A stretch of DNA of 64,000 bases from Acanthosepion lycidas (GCA_963932145.1 OZ010581.1:85434479-85498478), one strand, 5' to 3'; shown: positions 30,545 to 41,527, numbered from the stretch's first letter. Notes: a model not told the origin generated them from the sequence alone. Program-made: numbers and translations.

Positions 30545-30975
30545 TTTACCGTCTTTTAGAATTGTGAAATACTTTTCATGTTTCTGAATGACTTGATATG
30601 ATCCAGAGTTGTTTGGGAATAATAGTTTTTTTATCATGTTTTATTTATCATTACGAAGAAAAACGTAATTACATGTCTGTAGGTCTGTGGGATGTATGAT
30701 TGTTTGTTGCAACACATTGGTGTGAATGGTAACTTGTTCATTCTATCTTTAAAACCTTGAACAAAACTTGTAGGTAGTGGTGTATGATAGTCATCGGATT
30801 ATTGGCCAGGTAAAGCAATAGTAGTACCAAAGCCTATTTCTTATGGAGTACAGCCAAAGTTTTCTTTAATTATATTTCTTATAGATAGCAGCGGCAGTAG
30901 TAAAATATCAACCCAATTGTATGGTTCAACTTTAGCTGCAAGAGCCGTTTTTAGTCTGTGAAAACGCTCTACGAT
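30545..30975 (-). pseudogene. Gypsy integrase C-terminal region (element E15)
   Basis: The minus strand reads GIVERFHRLKTALAAKVEPY (third catalytic Glu), NWVDILLLPLLSIRNIIKEN, FGCTPYEIGFGT, ALPGQ, YHTPLPTSFVQGFKDRMNKL and, after a frameshift, YIPQTYRHVITFFFVMINKT. This matches the end of integrases from the gypsy group that includes opus/17.6-like elements (GLVERFHRxLK...LPLVLLGIRxxxKEDxGC...LPGEF). The rest of the core is lost upstream at a repeat junction. Confidence 0.8.
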
Positions 30976-31075
30976 ACCTTTAATTGCAATATCAGAAGCT
31001 AAGATGGCGTAATAAACATCTATTAACACATGTATCCGAGTTAATTTAATGAAACCAATCACCAAATATATCATG
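30976..31075. repeat. About 100-bp segment shared with 48859-48961
   Basis: CTTTAATTG, ATGGCGTAATAAACAT, TCCGAGTTAATTT and AACCAATCAC(C/G)AAATATATCA occur in the same order in both places. Here it joins an integrase fragment, there an RT fragment, so it marks the end of an inserted repeat. Confidence 0.8.
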
Positions 31076-31584
31076 GTGGCACCTATGAACGACATGCAGT
31101 GAAACAACCACACTTAGAGACAAACTGCGAATGTAAATACCAAAAAAAGTGAGTACTTTACCATATCTACGTCAATTTTACTTTATCATTCTAAAAGTAA
31201 AAAAAAAAAAAGCGCGGAAAAAATGGCGACTTCAAATATTCCATTGCCAACACTGGACTGGTCTGCTGAGGTAGTCGTGATGTGCTTGTTGGTACACAAA
31301 TTAATTTAGGTAACTGTGATTACAAGTTATTCCAAGTGCTGTCGTGTCATTATCTCTTACTAACACTCACCATAAACATTAGCTTTCACTAACACTCAAG
31401 ACACCTTCCTTATAATTTACAAAACAGGCAAACTCCTATCTCCTAATATGATTACATCATTGTAGCAAGCTAAGTGGAGTATCAATAAAGATTCCGCATT
31501 CTTCCGACCTATTGTTTTACCTGATTGTTTTATATCGTTCATATTAATGTTCATTTGTTATTAACACAATAGCGAAATACAAAA
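31076..31584. repeat. Probable 5' LTR region of gypsy element E3
   Basis: Non-coding. AATAAAG occurs at about 31482, and the stretch ends just before a primer-binding-like site (TGGTGTCAGAAGCA, 31585-31598). The left edge is not defined. Confidence 0.45.
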
Positions 31585-31598
31585 TGGTGTCAGAAGCA
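31585..31598 (+). promoter_or_regulatory. Primer-binding-site-like sequence (E3)
   Basis: TGGTGTCAGAAGCA resembles the TGGTGTCAGAAGTGG-type primer binding sites found directly after gypsy 5' LTRs; gag-like sequence follows. Confidence 0.55.
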
Positions 31599-31599
31599 C

Positions 31600-32330
31600 A
31601 GAACTAATAATTCCCACAATCCTGGATATACAGAAGAAAATCGATGGAATTTTTACCTCATCCAAAAGAACTTCGCTGCAGAAAACTTAACACAAAAGTG
31701 GATAAAATGGCGCGATCAGTTCAAACTAAAGAATCGGATACTGGGAAAATAACAAGTTCAATTCTATTAACATGTATAGGATCAACAAACAGACATATAC
31801 TCAACGTTTATATTTGAAAATTAGGAACAGAAGAACGATCTACCGGTGATGATAGAAAAAATTTATTACGTACTACCAACCGAGGAAGAATCTAAGTTTC
31901 CTCACGCATAAGTTCTTCACATGCAAACAAAAAGAACAGAGATTTTACGATTGTGTAACAGAATTATGCCGCAAAGCGAATCAATGCAAATCTTAGACAG
32001 ATTAATACTTGTTAGTATGCGGCATGCTGCGAAAACCGAAATTAAATTTATAAAAAGCAATACAGACAGGTCAGTGTGGAAGGAACCAGAAGACAGTCGA
32101 AAATAATAAATACTTCATCAGAAACAGAAAATATCGCCGCGATATACAACTGGAAAAAAATAGCGCCTAAACCAGATTCAAAACTAAAAAATGGCTACTA
32201 CAAAGAAGCCGAAAAATCCGCGTAAAAAGGGGAACTGGATAAATTCCTACGGATACTGTTCAGGTTCACACAACAAAAATAAACATCCAGCATAGTTCAA
32301 AAACTAAACATTGCGAAAAAAAGGGACACT
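31600..32330 (+). pseudogene. E3 gag, degraded, ending in a zinc knuckle
   Basis: Pieces in several frames: SSILLTCIGSTNRHILNVY, FFTCKQKE-like sequence at about 31915 (matching the YKFFTCKQKEDQ capsid motif), then GYCSGSHNKNKHPA and KKGHFAKM near 32270-32340, the remains of paired zinc knuckles (CxxCGxxHxxxxCPAxGxxCxxCxxxGHFAKxC). Frameshifts and stops throughout. Confidence 0.6.
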
Positions 32331-32880
32331 TTGCTAAAATGTTATTCATACCTAAATACTCAAAAGTAACTACACCGTTACAAGAGCTCCTTCATAATGA
32401 AGTACATTGGTTGTTTGACAAGCCTCAGAAAGAAGCTATAAAAAACTGAAACAAATGATTACAAACAACCCACTCTTGTAATTCTATAATCCAAAATTGC
32501 TGACAAAAATTACTACAGATGCAAGTGAAAAAGGATTAGGCGCGGTATTAAAAACATGGTAACACATGCATCAAGGGCGACAACGGCGACAGAACAAAAA
32601 TATTGTCCTCCTGAAACTGAGACATTAAGCATAGTATTTACTTGTAATAAATTTCACCAATTTGTATACAGAACACATTTTATCGTCGAAAATGATGACA
32701 AGCCGTTAAAACAGATTTTCAAGAAATCAATCGCAAAAAGTCCAGCGAGAATTCAAAGCATTACAAAAATACGGGATTGATCTCAGGCCGTAAACCAGTA
32801 ATAGCCAACACACTATCACGCGTATCTCTATCAAATACCACTCAAGAAATAACAGATACAGAAATGAACACGTATATTCA
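32331..32880 (+). pseudogene. E3 RT thumb and RNase H, fused to gag by deletion
   Basis: Directly after the zinc knuckle comes IPKYSKVTTPLQELLHNEVH, an RT thumb segment. KITTDASEKGLGAVL (RNase H first Asp), TETLSIVFTCNKFHQFVYRT and VENDDKPLKQIFKKSIAK follow, in shifting frames. Protease and the RT palm are absent, so about 1.5 kb was lost between gag and the RT thumb. Confidence 0.7.
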
Positions 32881-33199
32881 TACTATGTTAAAGCAATATC
32901 TCACTGTTGTTTGTTACTGTTGTACGTTTTATTTATTTCATTTTCAGTATAAAAAAAGAGAAAAGAAAAACTCTATCAACTACTAATATAACACGAGGTA
33001 ACTTACATTAACTCAACATCAACCCCGTTACAGGGGTATCCTTCGACTATTTGTGTCATTTGTATTGGAATCCTCCGTTAGGATTCTCATTTCTGTTTCC
33101 TTCGTGACTATTATGAAATTGAAATTCTGTCGGTGGAAGTGTCCTTTCCATTTGATATCCTCATTCCTCACGAACATTATGAATATATCGCCCGTTACG

Positions 33200-33790
33200 A
33201 CGGGTGATTCCAGAACTTAATTTGGATGCTATATCTCATATTCTGGTGATCCCTGTTTTGTTCAAATATTTTTCATGATCTGTTTTTACTCTCACCCGAT
33301 CGCCTATTTCGAGTGCTTTGAGTGTTTTAGCACCATGCTTTCTGTCATAGTTCTTTTTCATCCGACTTTTCCCCATGTCAGGGCATTTCGGATTTAATAT
33401 GTTTGGTGGCTGCTGCTCCATTCGCTTGAGGCAAGTGGGAACTTACAATACCGTATTTGGATGCCAAGGCCTCTCCGGTAACGGAATCGGTTTTAATGTT
33501 CCATGGGTGTTTGATCGACGGTGCTGATTGCATCTTTAATAACCATTCCCATCAAATGGGCAACCTCTATGGACAGTAAGAGTCCTATATCCCGACTATT
33601 TAGTACATATACCTCGAATATATAATTTTACAATTATGCGTCGTGAAAGTCCGGAATTTTCCTTTGCGCGATGTACCGCCTGGGCTTCTAAATATTCCTT
33701 CTTAAGGGTGGTCTATTCTGAAGATTTTTGTGGCTTATTACAGTAATGTCCGCTCCTGTGTCTATTTTAAAATCAGGTGGCTAACACAAA
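33200..33790 (-). pseudogene. E4 protease and integrase C-terminal remnants
   Basis: On the minus strand FKIDTGADITVISHKNLQ (about 33770-33715) is an aspartic protease active site with flanks. IFEVYVLNSRDIGLLLSIEV and a TGEALASKYGIVSSHLPQA-like segment (about 33480) follow, then SRMKKNYDRKHGAKTLKALE and IGDRVRVKTDHEKYLNKTGI (33420-33240), an integrase C-terminal domain. RT and RNase H are missing between protease and integrase. Confidence 0.65.
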
Positions 33791-33985
33791 TTTTCAAATT
33801 AGCGAACCATGGGTCAAGCCTTTTATTTTTCTCTGTGGGGAAGCCAAAAAGTATTCCTCACTGTTGTCGTGTTTTATTTCTCGAACGTTGCTTTTTTTCG
33901 TCATGTATCATATCGCAAAGGGGTTGCATTTTGTACTGGACACTGCCCCCAGTCATGTAGCCGGTTGCATCTGCCGCATTTCTAC

Positions 33986-34560
33986 CTAGATATTTTTTCT
34001 TATGGTTTCGTTCTGAGAGTATTTTCTTTTAGATCTCCCTCTCTCGTTCGGATCTCGTCGACGGTTTTTGTCTGCCTTTCCTACTATTGTTCTCTGATTT
34101 GTTCTCGCTATTTCTAAGGTATTGTCGAGTTTCAAATCTGGGATAAACTGAAGACGTTGCGATAACCTTATGTCCTGAAGTCCGACAATGAATCTCTCCT
34201 GTATTACTTCGTTCTTGTTGGCGAAGTTACAATCATATAAGTTCATATAATGCTCTCACAAATGTTGTGACAGACATTCTCCGAAGCGTTGTGTTCTCAA
34301 GTGAAACATGGCCTTTGCGTGATTTCTTTTCTTCTTGGGCATGAAATCAGCTTCGATTTTCATCATTACAGTTTCGAAGTCATTTTCATTTTCTTTCTTA
34401 GAAAATATACCTGTTTTTAAAACATTTTCTGCCTCTTTGCTCATACATTATATTTGAATTGGCTGTTTCCAAATACAACAGACGCAATTCGAAATCTTTA
34501 GAATCTTTGACTCCAAGTCAGCCACGCTTGAATATTAAATATTCATTTTCTTTTCTTTTT
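33986..34560 (-). pseudogene. E4 gag
   Basis: Two open frames on the minus strand read ENDFETVMMKIEADFMPKKK, AKAMFHLRTQRFGECLSQHL and NLYDCNFANKNEVIQERFIV, GLQDIRLSQRLQFIPDLKLD. This is the conserved gypsy capsid segment (ANFxPKxNxxxERxxFHxRxQxxGExxxxYVxxLYxLxxxCxFxxKxExIRDRFVVGLxDxxLSxKLQ). A frameshift near 34250 separates the two frames. Domain order (gag, then protease at 33770) matches one element. Confidence 0.8.
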
Positions 34561-34639
34561 TTTCGAAGAACCTTAGCTTGTTCTAGCCATTTCTGGTATC
34601 ATGATTTATCTTTTTAATTAGGTTCGTTCATTCAGGGCT

Positions 34640-34983
34640 TGAAACATACAGAATATTAAAATTGTGTTTTAGGTGCGCTAGTGACCGACACAGAGAGGGA
34701 GAATGTCCTGCGCGGCAGAATAAATTGATGTTCCCCTGTAAGAAATGAGCTTTAATGGGACATATCACACCTTATGTAACAGCCGTAACAAGGGAGCATC
34801 TTGCATCTCTTTTTAAACATGTAAACACCAACTCCAGTGAAGACAATGTTATGATTTTGCCGATAGTGCCAATTACTGGGGAAAAAAAACGAAGAGTTGC
34901 GGTTAACTGCCTTCTAGATACGGGAAGCCAACGATCGTACTTTTCAAAAGAAAAATTAAAAACATTGAAATGTCTGTTATGAT
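34640..34983 (+). pseudogene. BEL/Pao gag-pol fragment: zinc knuckle and protease (element E5)
   Basis: CLRCASDRHREGECPARQNK with CKK(C)xLMGHI is the Cys/His knuckle pair of BEL/Pao elements, and NCLLDTGSQRSYFSKEKLK is their typical aspartic protease start (LLDTGSQRSF). One stop separates the two. The coding similarity ends where an LTR-like sequence begins (34980). BEL/Pao integrase of the same strand reappears at 43300. Confidence 0.75.
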
Positions 34984-35223
34984 ATCATCAATAAAGCTGA
35001 CATATTTCCGGTCATCAGCACATAAATACTGACATGCGCGCACACGCACACATACACCGACATGCGCCAAAATCTTGAAATAAAAAATAAAAAAATTTTT
35101 TAGTTGTTGTCCAGTCTTGTGTCATGTCGACTTGTGTTTTTATTCTCGTTTGACGAACTCACAGTTACCCTTTATAAAGCTGGTTTATAAAAAGGCTTAA
35201 CCATAAAATTGGCGACGAGGATG
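34984..35223 (+). repeat. 5' LTR end and primer binding site of gypsy element E6
   Basis: Non-coding sequence ending in TTGGCGACGAGGATG (35209-35223), a primer-binding-like site common directly after gypsy 5' LTRs; E6 gag follows. An 18-nt block GACATGCGCCAAAATCTT (about 35060) also occurs at about 43073, in the presumed 3' LTR of E7, linking the two. Confidence 0.55.
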
Positions 35224-35449
35224 AGATAAAGATAAGACAAGAGAAGGAAAGAAAAGAAGAAAAAAAGAAAAGAACAAATGAAAATAAGGGACCAGTGTAA
35301 ACGGGAAGAGAAGACCCAGAAGATAAGTGATTTTTTTTCCTTTTTGTGTATTATTGCGTTATTTCTGTAATCACTATTGCCTATATTCATACACCTCACA
35401 GTGCTTTTTAATAACTATTTACTCTGTGCTAGTGAAAAGCCCGCGTATT

Positions 35450-35893
35450 TTAAACGAAAAAAATTTAAATGGCTAAAACTCGGGTATCAACTTACGACTA
35501 CAACCGTTCAACACAGCGAAAGATGGTGAATGTGGCTAGAAAAATTTGAAGAGGAACTTCATTTACAAAAAGTCACAGAAAATAACGACAATAATTTGTT
35601 TAAAAAGATACGGTGAAAGAGAAATAAGATTGATAGTCAAATATTTACCGAGCACGGGACAAAATGGAAACGAGACTTACGAAGAAATGAAAAGAAAATT
35701 AAATCACCATTTCATACCAAAACAAAACAAGCAACACGCAAGGATCAATAGAATGAGACAGGAAAATAATGAAACAATTAGTGAATACATTATGAGACTA
35801 AAGCAACAGGCTGAATCCTGCGAATTCTGGAACTATTCATTCAAACAACTTGATGGAATAGTCCATACATACCTTTCCAACCCTCCGAAATAA
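35450..35893 (+). pseudogene. E6 gag fragment
   Basis: Open frame of 115 codons: YEEMKRKLNHHFIPKQNKQH and SEYIMRLKQQAESCEFWNYS. This matches the capsid segment of K02A2.6-like gypsy gag (LxxYFxPKxNxxxxRxxFRxxxQxxxETVxxYxxRLxQQAxxCxF). The upstream frame to 35450 is broken. The fragment ends abruptly at 35893, where the nested insertion begins. Confidence 0.75.
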
Positions 35894-36089
35894 TACACTC
35901 TACCACAAAATTACCTATTAACCAATCAACACCCTAGTTCCAGTGAACTAGACTTTTCATTGGCTCAAACCTCTAAAACTGCAGCAAATTCACGCGAAAA
36001 TGTCTTTTCGCGCCTAACCGTTTTGAGCCGATTCCTGCACCCAGGACTAAATAAATAGAAGCGTCCAAATCGATTCAAGGCAGTCGACG
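35894..36089. other. Short unassigned junction
   Basis: Nothing recognisable between E6 gag and the Tx1-like LINE. Confidence 0.4.
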
Positions 36090-36830
36090 GAGGTTGTCCG
36101 TGAAGGAAAGGGCGGAGGCGTGTGCCACTTACATTTTCCCTCTTGTCCTTTATCGATTGTCCGTACTTCCTCTCTGTGACGACCATAGGAAGACGGTCGA
36201 GCGCTCGCTATCCCCCATTTTATGGAGGTGACGCGGGAATCGGGTCGACAAATGAGTCTGTGCACAACGTCCGTGTCATGGGGGGATGGCTTGGAGAGCC
36301 ACAAACGTGCCTCGAGGTTGGCTTTCCTACGCCGCGCATTGACGGGAGATTCGATTATGGCGGGGATTGTTAGGGAGGCGTTCCCTTTCTTTACTATCAG
36401 TCCCCACATCTCACGGGTTCGTAAACCCCAGGATCAATCGGACTTCCCTCGCGAGTGTCGGTCGGCCCTGTTGGCAGTTCCTCGGTCCAGTTGCCTTTCT
36501 CGGCCTAGGAAGGTTTCTATCGTCATCGGGGTGGTTTCCTGTGGAGCCCTCCCTTTGGTTAGTTTAGACAATTTAATGTGATTAAGTGTTGTTCCCGGCC
36601 TGTCCCCGCCCACATCTTTGGTTATGTTCCAAGTTGAGATTCCATAACCTCCCCAGTTTGTTTTTGGCCCCTTTTTATCTCGACTGGGTCAGCTTTATAT
36701 TTTCCCATACCCGTATGATTTTTTATCCTTTTCCCACTCCCTTAGCGAGAGGGCTCCTTGATTTTGTCCAAGTGGGCAGAATACAGCGGACTCTCATTTT
36801 TGAGGGTTGGGTGTGCCTTATTAAAATCAG
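36090..36830 (+). pseudogene. Tx1/L1-like LINE, copy 2 (3' end)
   Basis: In shifting frames: FPLVLYRLSVLPLCDDHRKT, VERSLSPILW, RRALTGDSIMAGIVREAFP and ECRSALLAVPRSSCLSRPRK match the region C-terminal to RT in the same LINE type as 13371-15545. From 36590 the 3' UTR aligns with 15090-15310, sharing for example ACCTCCC(T/C)AGTTTGTTTTT, TCTYGACTGG and GGCAGAATACAGC. Its 3' end joins the truncated E2 RNase H directly. 5'-truncated, as is usual for LINEs. Confidence 0.75.
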
Positions 36831-37814
36831 TCAGACTGCGCCAATACACTTGTCACTGGCATCTGTATACAAGCTCATGGGTTTACTCAAGCCCTGGTAA
36901 GTCAACAAGAGCACTGCAGTCAACTGGCCCTTGAGAGCGTCAAAGGCCCTCTGACAATCCTCCGTCCACTTGAACCTAGCATGTTCCTTTGTTAGTGCTA
37001 TCAGGGGACCTGCTAACCTACTAAAGGCAGGTATAAAGCGACAGTAATATCCGATGGCCCCGATAAAGCCCCTGATTTCCCTCACCATCTTGGGCTCAGG
37101 CATGGACCTTATAACATCTACCTTAAGTAAATCAGGTTTTATACCTTCTTTATCTATAATGAACCCTAGATATTTGGTCTCGTCTTTCATGAACTGACAC
37201 ATGGGTAATTTTAGTTTCAGTCCATGTTCCCTTAGCTTGTCGAACACTCTCTGTAAGTCTGTAAAATGTTCTTCAGGTGTTTTAGGGAACACCACTATAT
37301 CATCCAGGTAAGCCATTGCGAAATCTCCCATACCATTCAACACTATATACATCAGCTGAGTGAATCCCCCTGGGGCGTTCGACAACCCAAACGGCATAAC
37401 CCGGAAATTAAAAAGTTCATCATGACAGGCAAAAGCTGTTTTTTCCTGGCCCTTCTTATCAAGAGCAACCTGCCAATACCCCGACCTCAAATCCAAGGTA
37501 GAGAAGCAGGTAGCCTTTCCCAACAGGACCAGAATATCGTCGATCAAATGGAGGGGTACTGCTGAAGGTTTAGTAACAGCATTTAATTGTTGAAAATCTA
37601 CGCAAAACCGATGCCCACCATCCTTCTTTTCAACCACAACTATGGGAAAACTCCGGTAAGACCTGGAGCGTTCTATTATTCTAGAATCCAACATCTTGTT
37701 TACTGCTTCCTCTACTAACTTTCTCTTATGGATTGGAGTCCTATATAGTATCAGCTTGATAAGTGAGTGGCCACCGGTGTCTATTTTCATCTTTACAGTA
37801 CTTGTCTGTTCCAA
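36831..37814 (-). CDS. E2 reverse transcriptase (open, truncated)
   Basis: An uninterrupted 327-codon frame, the best preserved coding region here. Visible RT motifs: FPIVVVEKKDGGHRFCVDFQ, CFSTLDLRSGYWQVALDKKG, FNFRVMPFGLSNAPGGFTQL, the catalytic FAMAYLDDIVVFPKTPEEHF (YLDD intact), KYLGFIIDKEGIKPD, RGFIGAIGYYCRFIPAFSRL and the first RNase H strand SLYTDASDKCIGAV. Ty3/gypsy RT copies element RNA into DNA. It ends at 36831 against a Tx1-like LINE, so RNase H, integrase and 3' LTR are gone. The chosen Met at 37814 is only the first in frame; the natural protein is a polyprotein. Confidence 0.9.
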   Translation of the reverse strand: MEQTSTVKMKIDTGGHSLIKLILYRTPIHKRKLVEEAVNKMLDSRIIERSRSYRSFPIVVVEKKDGGHRFCVDFQQLNAVTKPSAVPLHLIDDILVLLGKATCFSTLDLRSGYWQVALDKKGQEKTAFACHDELFNFRVMPFGLSNAPGGFTQLMYIVLNGMGDFAMAYLDDIVVFPKTPEEHFTDLQRVFDKLREHGLKLKLPMCQFMKDETKYLGFIIDKEGIKPDLLKVDVIRSMPEPKMVREIRGFIGAIGYYCRFIPAFSRLAGPLIALTKEHARFKWTEDCQRAFDALKGQLTAVLLLTYQGLSKPMSLYTDASDKCIGAV

Positions 37815-38374
37815 TTCTTTGTCGGTATTAGCGACTACATCTCGATTAGCTAAGTAACGTGCTCATTCTGTTTCTAAATTGGTTAGACACTACTATATCC
37901 TCGTCGTTTATTCTGATTTCATCACTTTTACTCCCTCTTTTACTGTCACCCATTACTCTTATCTGTTTCATAATTCTCACGGGACATGCATAGCCCAATT
38001 CATCTCCTTGCCTTACTTTTATAGTTCTGCTGGCGGTGTTAGGTAGCATGCTTATCCCTACTACTAATGAATCGCACAAAATAATCTCTTCTGCATTATC
38101 TTCCATCACTCCCCCAGGGGTTATGTGATACAATCCCTTCTCCAAGTCTCCATCAGCCTCTATCCTACCCTGACAGGACATAACAGTCTACAGGCAGCTT
38201 CCCCTCAGCCCCATCTCCTAGTAGAATTCTTACCCCATCTATTACCAATGTTGTTGGGTCGAAAAGAATTTTCGCCCTATTTTCTTTGAGCCAATCACCA
38301 TCACCCTCTAAAAAAATCAGTTCATCACACAATTCAGGTGCCACGTAAACCTTCAGTCTACCCGTGGTTTCCAC
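37815..38374 (-). pseudogene. E2 protease-to-RT linker; protease core deleted
   Basis: Frames 38374-38165 (LKVYVAPELCDELIFLEGDG) and 38181-37846 (LEKGLYHITPGGVMEDNAEE, FRNRMSTLLS) match the corresponding linker in E1 (KLYVAPGLCNELIIG, then SSRIYQIAGK). In E1 the stretch before VAPGLCNELI contains the protease motif IDTG; in E2 the zinc-knuckle frame ends at 38422 and VAPELC begins at about 38345, so the region with the catalytic Asp is missing. Confidence 0.75.
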
Positions 38375-38419
38375 TCATCTATTCCCCAACAAAACACCGC
38401 AGGGGAAATCAGGCTCTTC

Positions 38420-39667
38420 CTTCAACAGCTGGAAGATCTGAGCTTTCCTTCCATCTTCCATTTCCTCCCCCGTGTTACTCTGGATCTAAGCGCTGTCATG
38501 GCTGCTTTTGGGCCCCTCTTAGGCGGAGTGTAGGCTGGGTGCCCATTTTCCCTCAAACCTCTTCTGGTACCATCCACTCGCTTTCCGCGAGGGCAATTCC
38601 GCAGGATATGTCCCAAATCTCCACAACGCCAACACCTCCACTGCCCACAATTGGTGGAGGAATGGCCATTCATTCCACATGTCCAACTCTTCAAAGGTCT
38701 TACTACCGCTAGGGCCACCTTGCATCTTACTTCTGGGGCGGCATGCTGGCTTTTCCCTGATCTTGTCTTCCAGGCTCAACCTTCTTCAATAATATTGGTG
38801 GGGATCCCGCACCACTTAGCTAGGTGTCTCTTCTTTCCGCACCTGGTACACTTATCTTGTCCGAAGTCTGGAAGCAATCCCCACTTCGTCAGACAATCTA
38901 TCGCCCTGTGATATTCCTATCCGGAGCTCCAGCAGATTAGTCCATATCGTCCGGGCGTGGGCGTGGGCGTGGGTTCTTTAAACCCATGCCACTTTGACGA
39001 AGCCCTTCTTCTGGGATCCTCTTTTCATTCATCATCCTCAACCAATTCACTCTTAATTTTCAAATTCCACGAGAGGGTTCTCCTTCCTTCCGCCTCCTTG
39101 GGGGCCTGAGAACTTCTGTCTCCGTTCCCCCTTATTCTTCCCCACAGCCGTTCGCAGTTCTTAGCCAGGTCCAGGGCCTTGTTTAAAGTGTTTGCCCTCC
39201 TATCCTTCAGGACATCGCTCCTAATCATCTCTCAGTCCCAGAGGGCGTCTACTAGCAAATCGGCCAGCAAGGCTTCTGTGCCCATATCGGAGAAGGCCAT
39301 AGCCACCAACTCACCACTCTGTCTCCCAATTCCTCTAATCCCTTTCTTTCCTTTTGCCGCAGCCTAAACAACCTTCGAACTGCTTCTATTGCTGTCCGAT
39401 GAGTGGCGTACTGCCGAACAAGGGTTTCCTTTAGCTCTTCGTATGTTATTCCCGGGTTCTCTCTATAACTATAAACTTAGGTAACGGTCCTACAGCCCCC
39501 TCGAAGGCTAGCAGCACTAATTTGCTGTCTGATAGCCCATATATGACCTGCTTCTTCTGTATATTCATCAACCATTCCTGGAGGTTTGTCGAGTTCCCCT
39601 TATAGGTGGGAAGTCTCATCCCCCCTATCAAAAATCGGAATCCCCTCTGATACATCCGCGCCAGCAT
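38420..39667 (-). pseudogene. E2 gag with three zinc knuckles
   Basis: From 39667: IGGMRLPTYKGNSTNLQEWL, DSKLVLLAFEGAVG (capsid), MAFSDMGTEALLADLLVDAL (about 39300), NTLNKALDLAKNCERLWGRI, then knuckles CTRCGKKRHLAKWC (about 38850), CGMNGHSSTNC (short form) and CWRCGDLGHILRNC (about 38620). Gag builds the particle and binds RNA. At least four frame breaks. The E1 gag is a close relative. Confidence 0.8.
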
Positions 39668-41300
39668 CGCTCATTTTCTCTTCTTCGTTTTTTTTTCTTT
39701 TTTTTTTTGTAATACACCAACTAACTCAACCCTTAACAACGGTGGTGACTTTCAACTACATGCAAAGATGAACACCCAAAAGGCAAGCGACTATATCACT
39801 GGAAGTTCTAAAGTACAATCGAGCAAACAACAACAAAGGAAACCAAAAGTGACTTACCCGTTGTCCGTTTTTGTCCGTTCGTCCAATTAGGGCTTGTCCA
39901 TCGTGTGTTTTTCGCACCTTTATAGTCCAATCGACTAAAGTTCCTGAGATCTTATTCAGCAAGTTTTCCTCCTCTCTCTTCGCCGTCCTCAAAGAAATCA
40001 AGGCGATCTATACCTAATTCCTACGGATCAGTCCTGGCTTCACAGCAACAAAAATAGGTCACTCCTGGCACTCACGACAACAAAGATATAAGTGTCTATC
40101 CTGGTCGCGGCAACCAAATAATATAACTCCTTACGCCCATCACCCACTCGACTCTCGCGGGTCCGGTCGTTAGACCCGGCAGATTCCCAGTCCATTCTCC
40201 ACCCACGTTGTGAATTTTCTGACCTGAAGAGTGGTTTCGTCGATCCTGGACCCACAGGGTCTGTTGAGAGTGTTGAGGGTGGGACTAGGGTATATTAGTA
40301 AAAATAAATATATTACGATAAAATAATCGTGGAAGAAAAACCGGGGCCGCTTCAATAGAGTTCAAGTCCTTATATATAAGCAGAATTAAAATTAAGTACA
40401 TTTATGCCGAATTAAGCTATATTTAGAAAGCTATATTTAGAAAGTTTTTGAGGGTAGTGATGTTAAGAATATTGTGCCTCGGTAATATTTTAATTAATTC
40501 TCGGTAGTAAGAGCCTGTTTTGCTTGCCTTGAGAGTGGCAGAGAGAGAGAGTGGGAGAGAGAGAGAGAGTCGGCTACGTATCAGGTTAGCTCTCTCGGTC
40601 GTTCCAATTTCTTAGGCGAATATATTACGTCCGCCCTTCCACTTGGTTCATATCAGATCTCCGCACTCTGCTATGAACCGCTGTTACAATCTCGCCTCAC
40701 GAACTTTCAGGGATTTCACTCTACTTTCCGCAATTCTACTGTTCGCGGCACTACTCGTCACTCCCTGCTAATCTGCGCTACTCTCCTACGATCTCCCTAA
40801 CCAATCTGTTATTCACGGCCCAAACCCCTGCTTGATGGGTGGGGTTGTTATTTTGAGGGTCCTCACGCATAACTGTTACGGCCAATCGCCGGCAGCCCTT
40901 CTACCACCGTAACTTGTATCATCCTACTAATCCTAATTACCCACTCGCTTCCTCCCCAGTGGACACTCTCACTTACACCACCATGGGCGGGCCCGAACAG
41001 GACAGACACTCCCTATCCGAGAATTGTCGTTATCGGCTACCCTCGATTCCTCTTACCTCTGGCCAACTATATCCTGGTCGCCCATATAATTCCGGGTAGG
41101 CTCGGGACAGCCAATCAACATCCGATAATTGTCCTTTTCTACCACCTTCGACTCCCCTTTCCTCTGGTCAATTCCAACCTGGCCGCACACATATTTCCGG
41201 GTAGCCTTTTTCGCCAGGACGCGTTAAAATCTCCAACAATGGTCAGTCACTCGTCCGGAACTATTGGTCATGTCTACCCCTTTATTGTTTACGGCCACAA
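39668..41300 (-). repeat. E2 upstream untranslated and LTR region
   Basis: No coding match. Near 39905-39935 the sequence TATAGTCCAATCGACTAAAG is the counterpart of an E1 upstream block. A GA-rich microsatellite lies at 40538-40571. An imperfect repeat of about 103 bp (41021-41099 and 41123-41203, both ending in TTCCGGGTAG) may be promoter repeats of the LTR. LTR ends were not resolved. Confidence 0.5.
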
Positions 41301-41527
41301 AAAAAATAATAAAATCAGGAGATAAAATTTTCGGTGACCTCTTCAAAAAAGTAGAAATAATAGGAAGAATTTTTTCAACGTTTTCCTTAAGCTAGTAACT
41401 TTATCAATATTTCCAGTTAGTCCGTTAATTTCATCAAGTTAGAGCCTCAATTTTACTCCCACTCGAACCTTAATCAAATCACGTTTCGTTAATTAACACT
41501 TATTTTAATTCCACCGACCCCCATCGC

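Noticed and set aside
36047..36581. Frames of 119 and 120 codons on opposite strands
   Set aside because: The plus frame is part of the Tx1-like LINE remnant; the minus frame is its shadow.
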